This document shows, one piece after another, positions 63,783-64,000 of a stretch of DNA of 64,000 nt. The stretch covers positions 124,001 through 188,000 of the forward strand of contig NZ_JABEKV010000001.1 of NCBI RefSeq assembly GCF_013283645.1, read 5' to 3'. The translations under genes were made by a program, and so were the position numbers. Positions within the stretch are counted from its first letter, which is position 1. Each line of letters starts with the position of its first letter. The stretch is from Sinorhizobium psoraleae. Its GTDB lineage: Bacteria; Pseudomonadota; Alphaproteobacteria; Rhizobiales; Rhizobiaceae. The notes beneath the pieces were generated by a model. That model ran no database searches, had not been told where the DNA came from, and was given only the letters and a program-made list of their open reading frames with translations.

Positions 63783-64000
63783 ATGAGCAATCCCTCCGTC
63801 GTGATCGCCAGCGCGGCTCGCACCGCCGTCGGGTCCTTTAACGGTGCCTTCGGCAACACAACCGCGCACGAGTTGGGCGCCGGTGTCATCAAGGCGGTGC
63901 TCGAGCGGGCGGGCGTCGATGCGGCAGAGGTGGACGAGGTGATCCTCGGTCAGGTTCTTCCCGCCGGCGAAGGGCAGAACCCGGCGCGGCAGGCCGCGAT
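63783..64000 (+). CDS. phaA: Acetyl-CoA acetyltransferase, N-terminal part cut by window end
   Basis: Only the first 72 codons are inside the window. They read MSNPSVVIASAARTAVGSFN and DEVILGQVLPAGEGQNPARQ, the classical start of a biosynthetic thiolase (PhaA/PhbA), which condenses two acetyl-CoA to acetoacetyl-CoA, the first step to poly-3-hydroxybutyrate. The active cysteine lies beyond the end of the window. It diverges from phaR, supporting the PHB role; phaB would be expected next. Confidence 0.93.
   Translation, partial: MSNPSVVIASAARTAVGSFNGAFGNTTAHELGAGVIKAVLERAGVDAAEVDEVILGQVLPAGEGQNPARQAA

Overview
The window looks like an uninterrupted piece of chromosome from a Sinorhizobium/Ensifer-type alphaproteobacterium (Rhizobiaceae). 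The DNA is GC-rich. It carries cyclic beta-1,2-glucan genes (ndvB, ndvA), an ExpR-type LuxR regulator next to pyc, an AatB-type aspartate aminotransferase, a PhaR/PhaA pair, and many short rhizobial palindromic intergenic repeats. The order ndvA-expR-pyc matches what I remember of the S. meliloti chromosome. I see no IS element, prophage, CRISPR array, tRNA or rRNA. All genes appear intact except the two cut by the window ends (an MFS transporter at base 1 and phaA at base 64000).

Layout. 1-5.4 kb: end of an MFS transporter, PAP2 phosphatase, leuB, LysE-type exporter, M3 peptidase. 5.6-13.1 kb: a DUF993 aldolase-like gene diverges from a GTG-started lacI-type gene, which is followed by tightly coupled genes for a Gfo/Idh dehydrogenase, CoA-transferase, enoyl-CoA hydratase and aldehyde dehydrogenase. 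13.2-24.6 kb: a second LacI regulator diverges from a sugar ABC transporter (SBP, two permeases, ATPase), a GMC flavoprotein and an SDR; then a second GMC flavoprotein, a Dabb protein and a glycerate-kinase-like protein. Together these form a roughly 19-kb carbohydrate catabolic region whose substrate I cannot name. It is the best candidate here for an undescribed pathway.

24.7-33.6 kb: omega-aminotransferase with a divergent XRE-cupin regulator, then a four-gene minus-strand operon (DUF1338/HglS, D-2-hydroxyglutarate dehydrogenase, ALDH7, AatB) with a divergent LysR gene. This set matches the lower lysine/2-aminoadipate route to 2-oxoglutarate. 34-47.2 kb: cyclic glucan synthase ndvB, an OpgC-type acyltransferase, the glucan exporter ndvA and intact expR. 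47.4-53.6 kb: pyruvate carboxylase and a polar amino-acid ABC operon. 53.9-56.2 kb: DeoR-VOC-MFS cassette. 56.4-64 kb: housekeeping genes ispG, LysE, hisC, ispA, mtgA, a GST, rpmF, phaR and the start of phaA.

Regulatory DNA is unusually readable. An 18-bp perfect palindrome lies exactly between the -35 and -10 of the first lacI promoter, related dyads precede the DUF993 gene and the second GMC gene, and a different 12-mer occurs twice in the second LacI control region. Palindromic repeats sit between the SBP and permease genes of both ABC operons and fill the convergent 5.43-5.65 kb gap. Start codons were chosen by Shine-Dalgarno spacing and family N-termini; identifications come from reading motifs, not from database searches.
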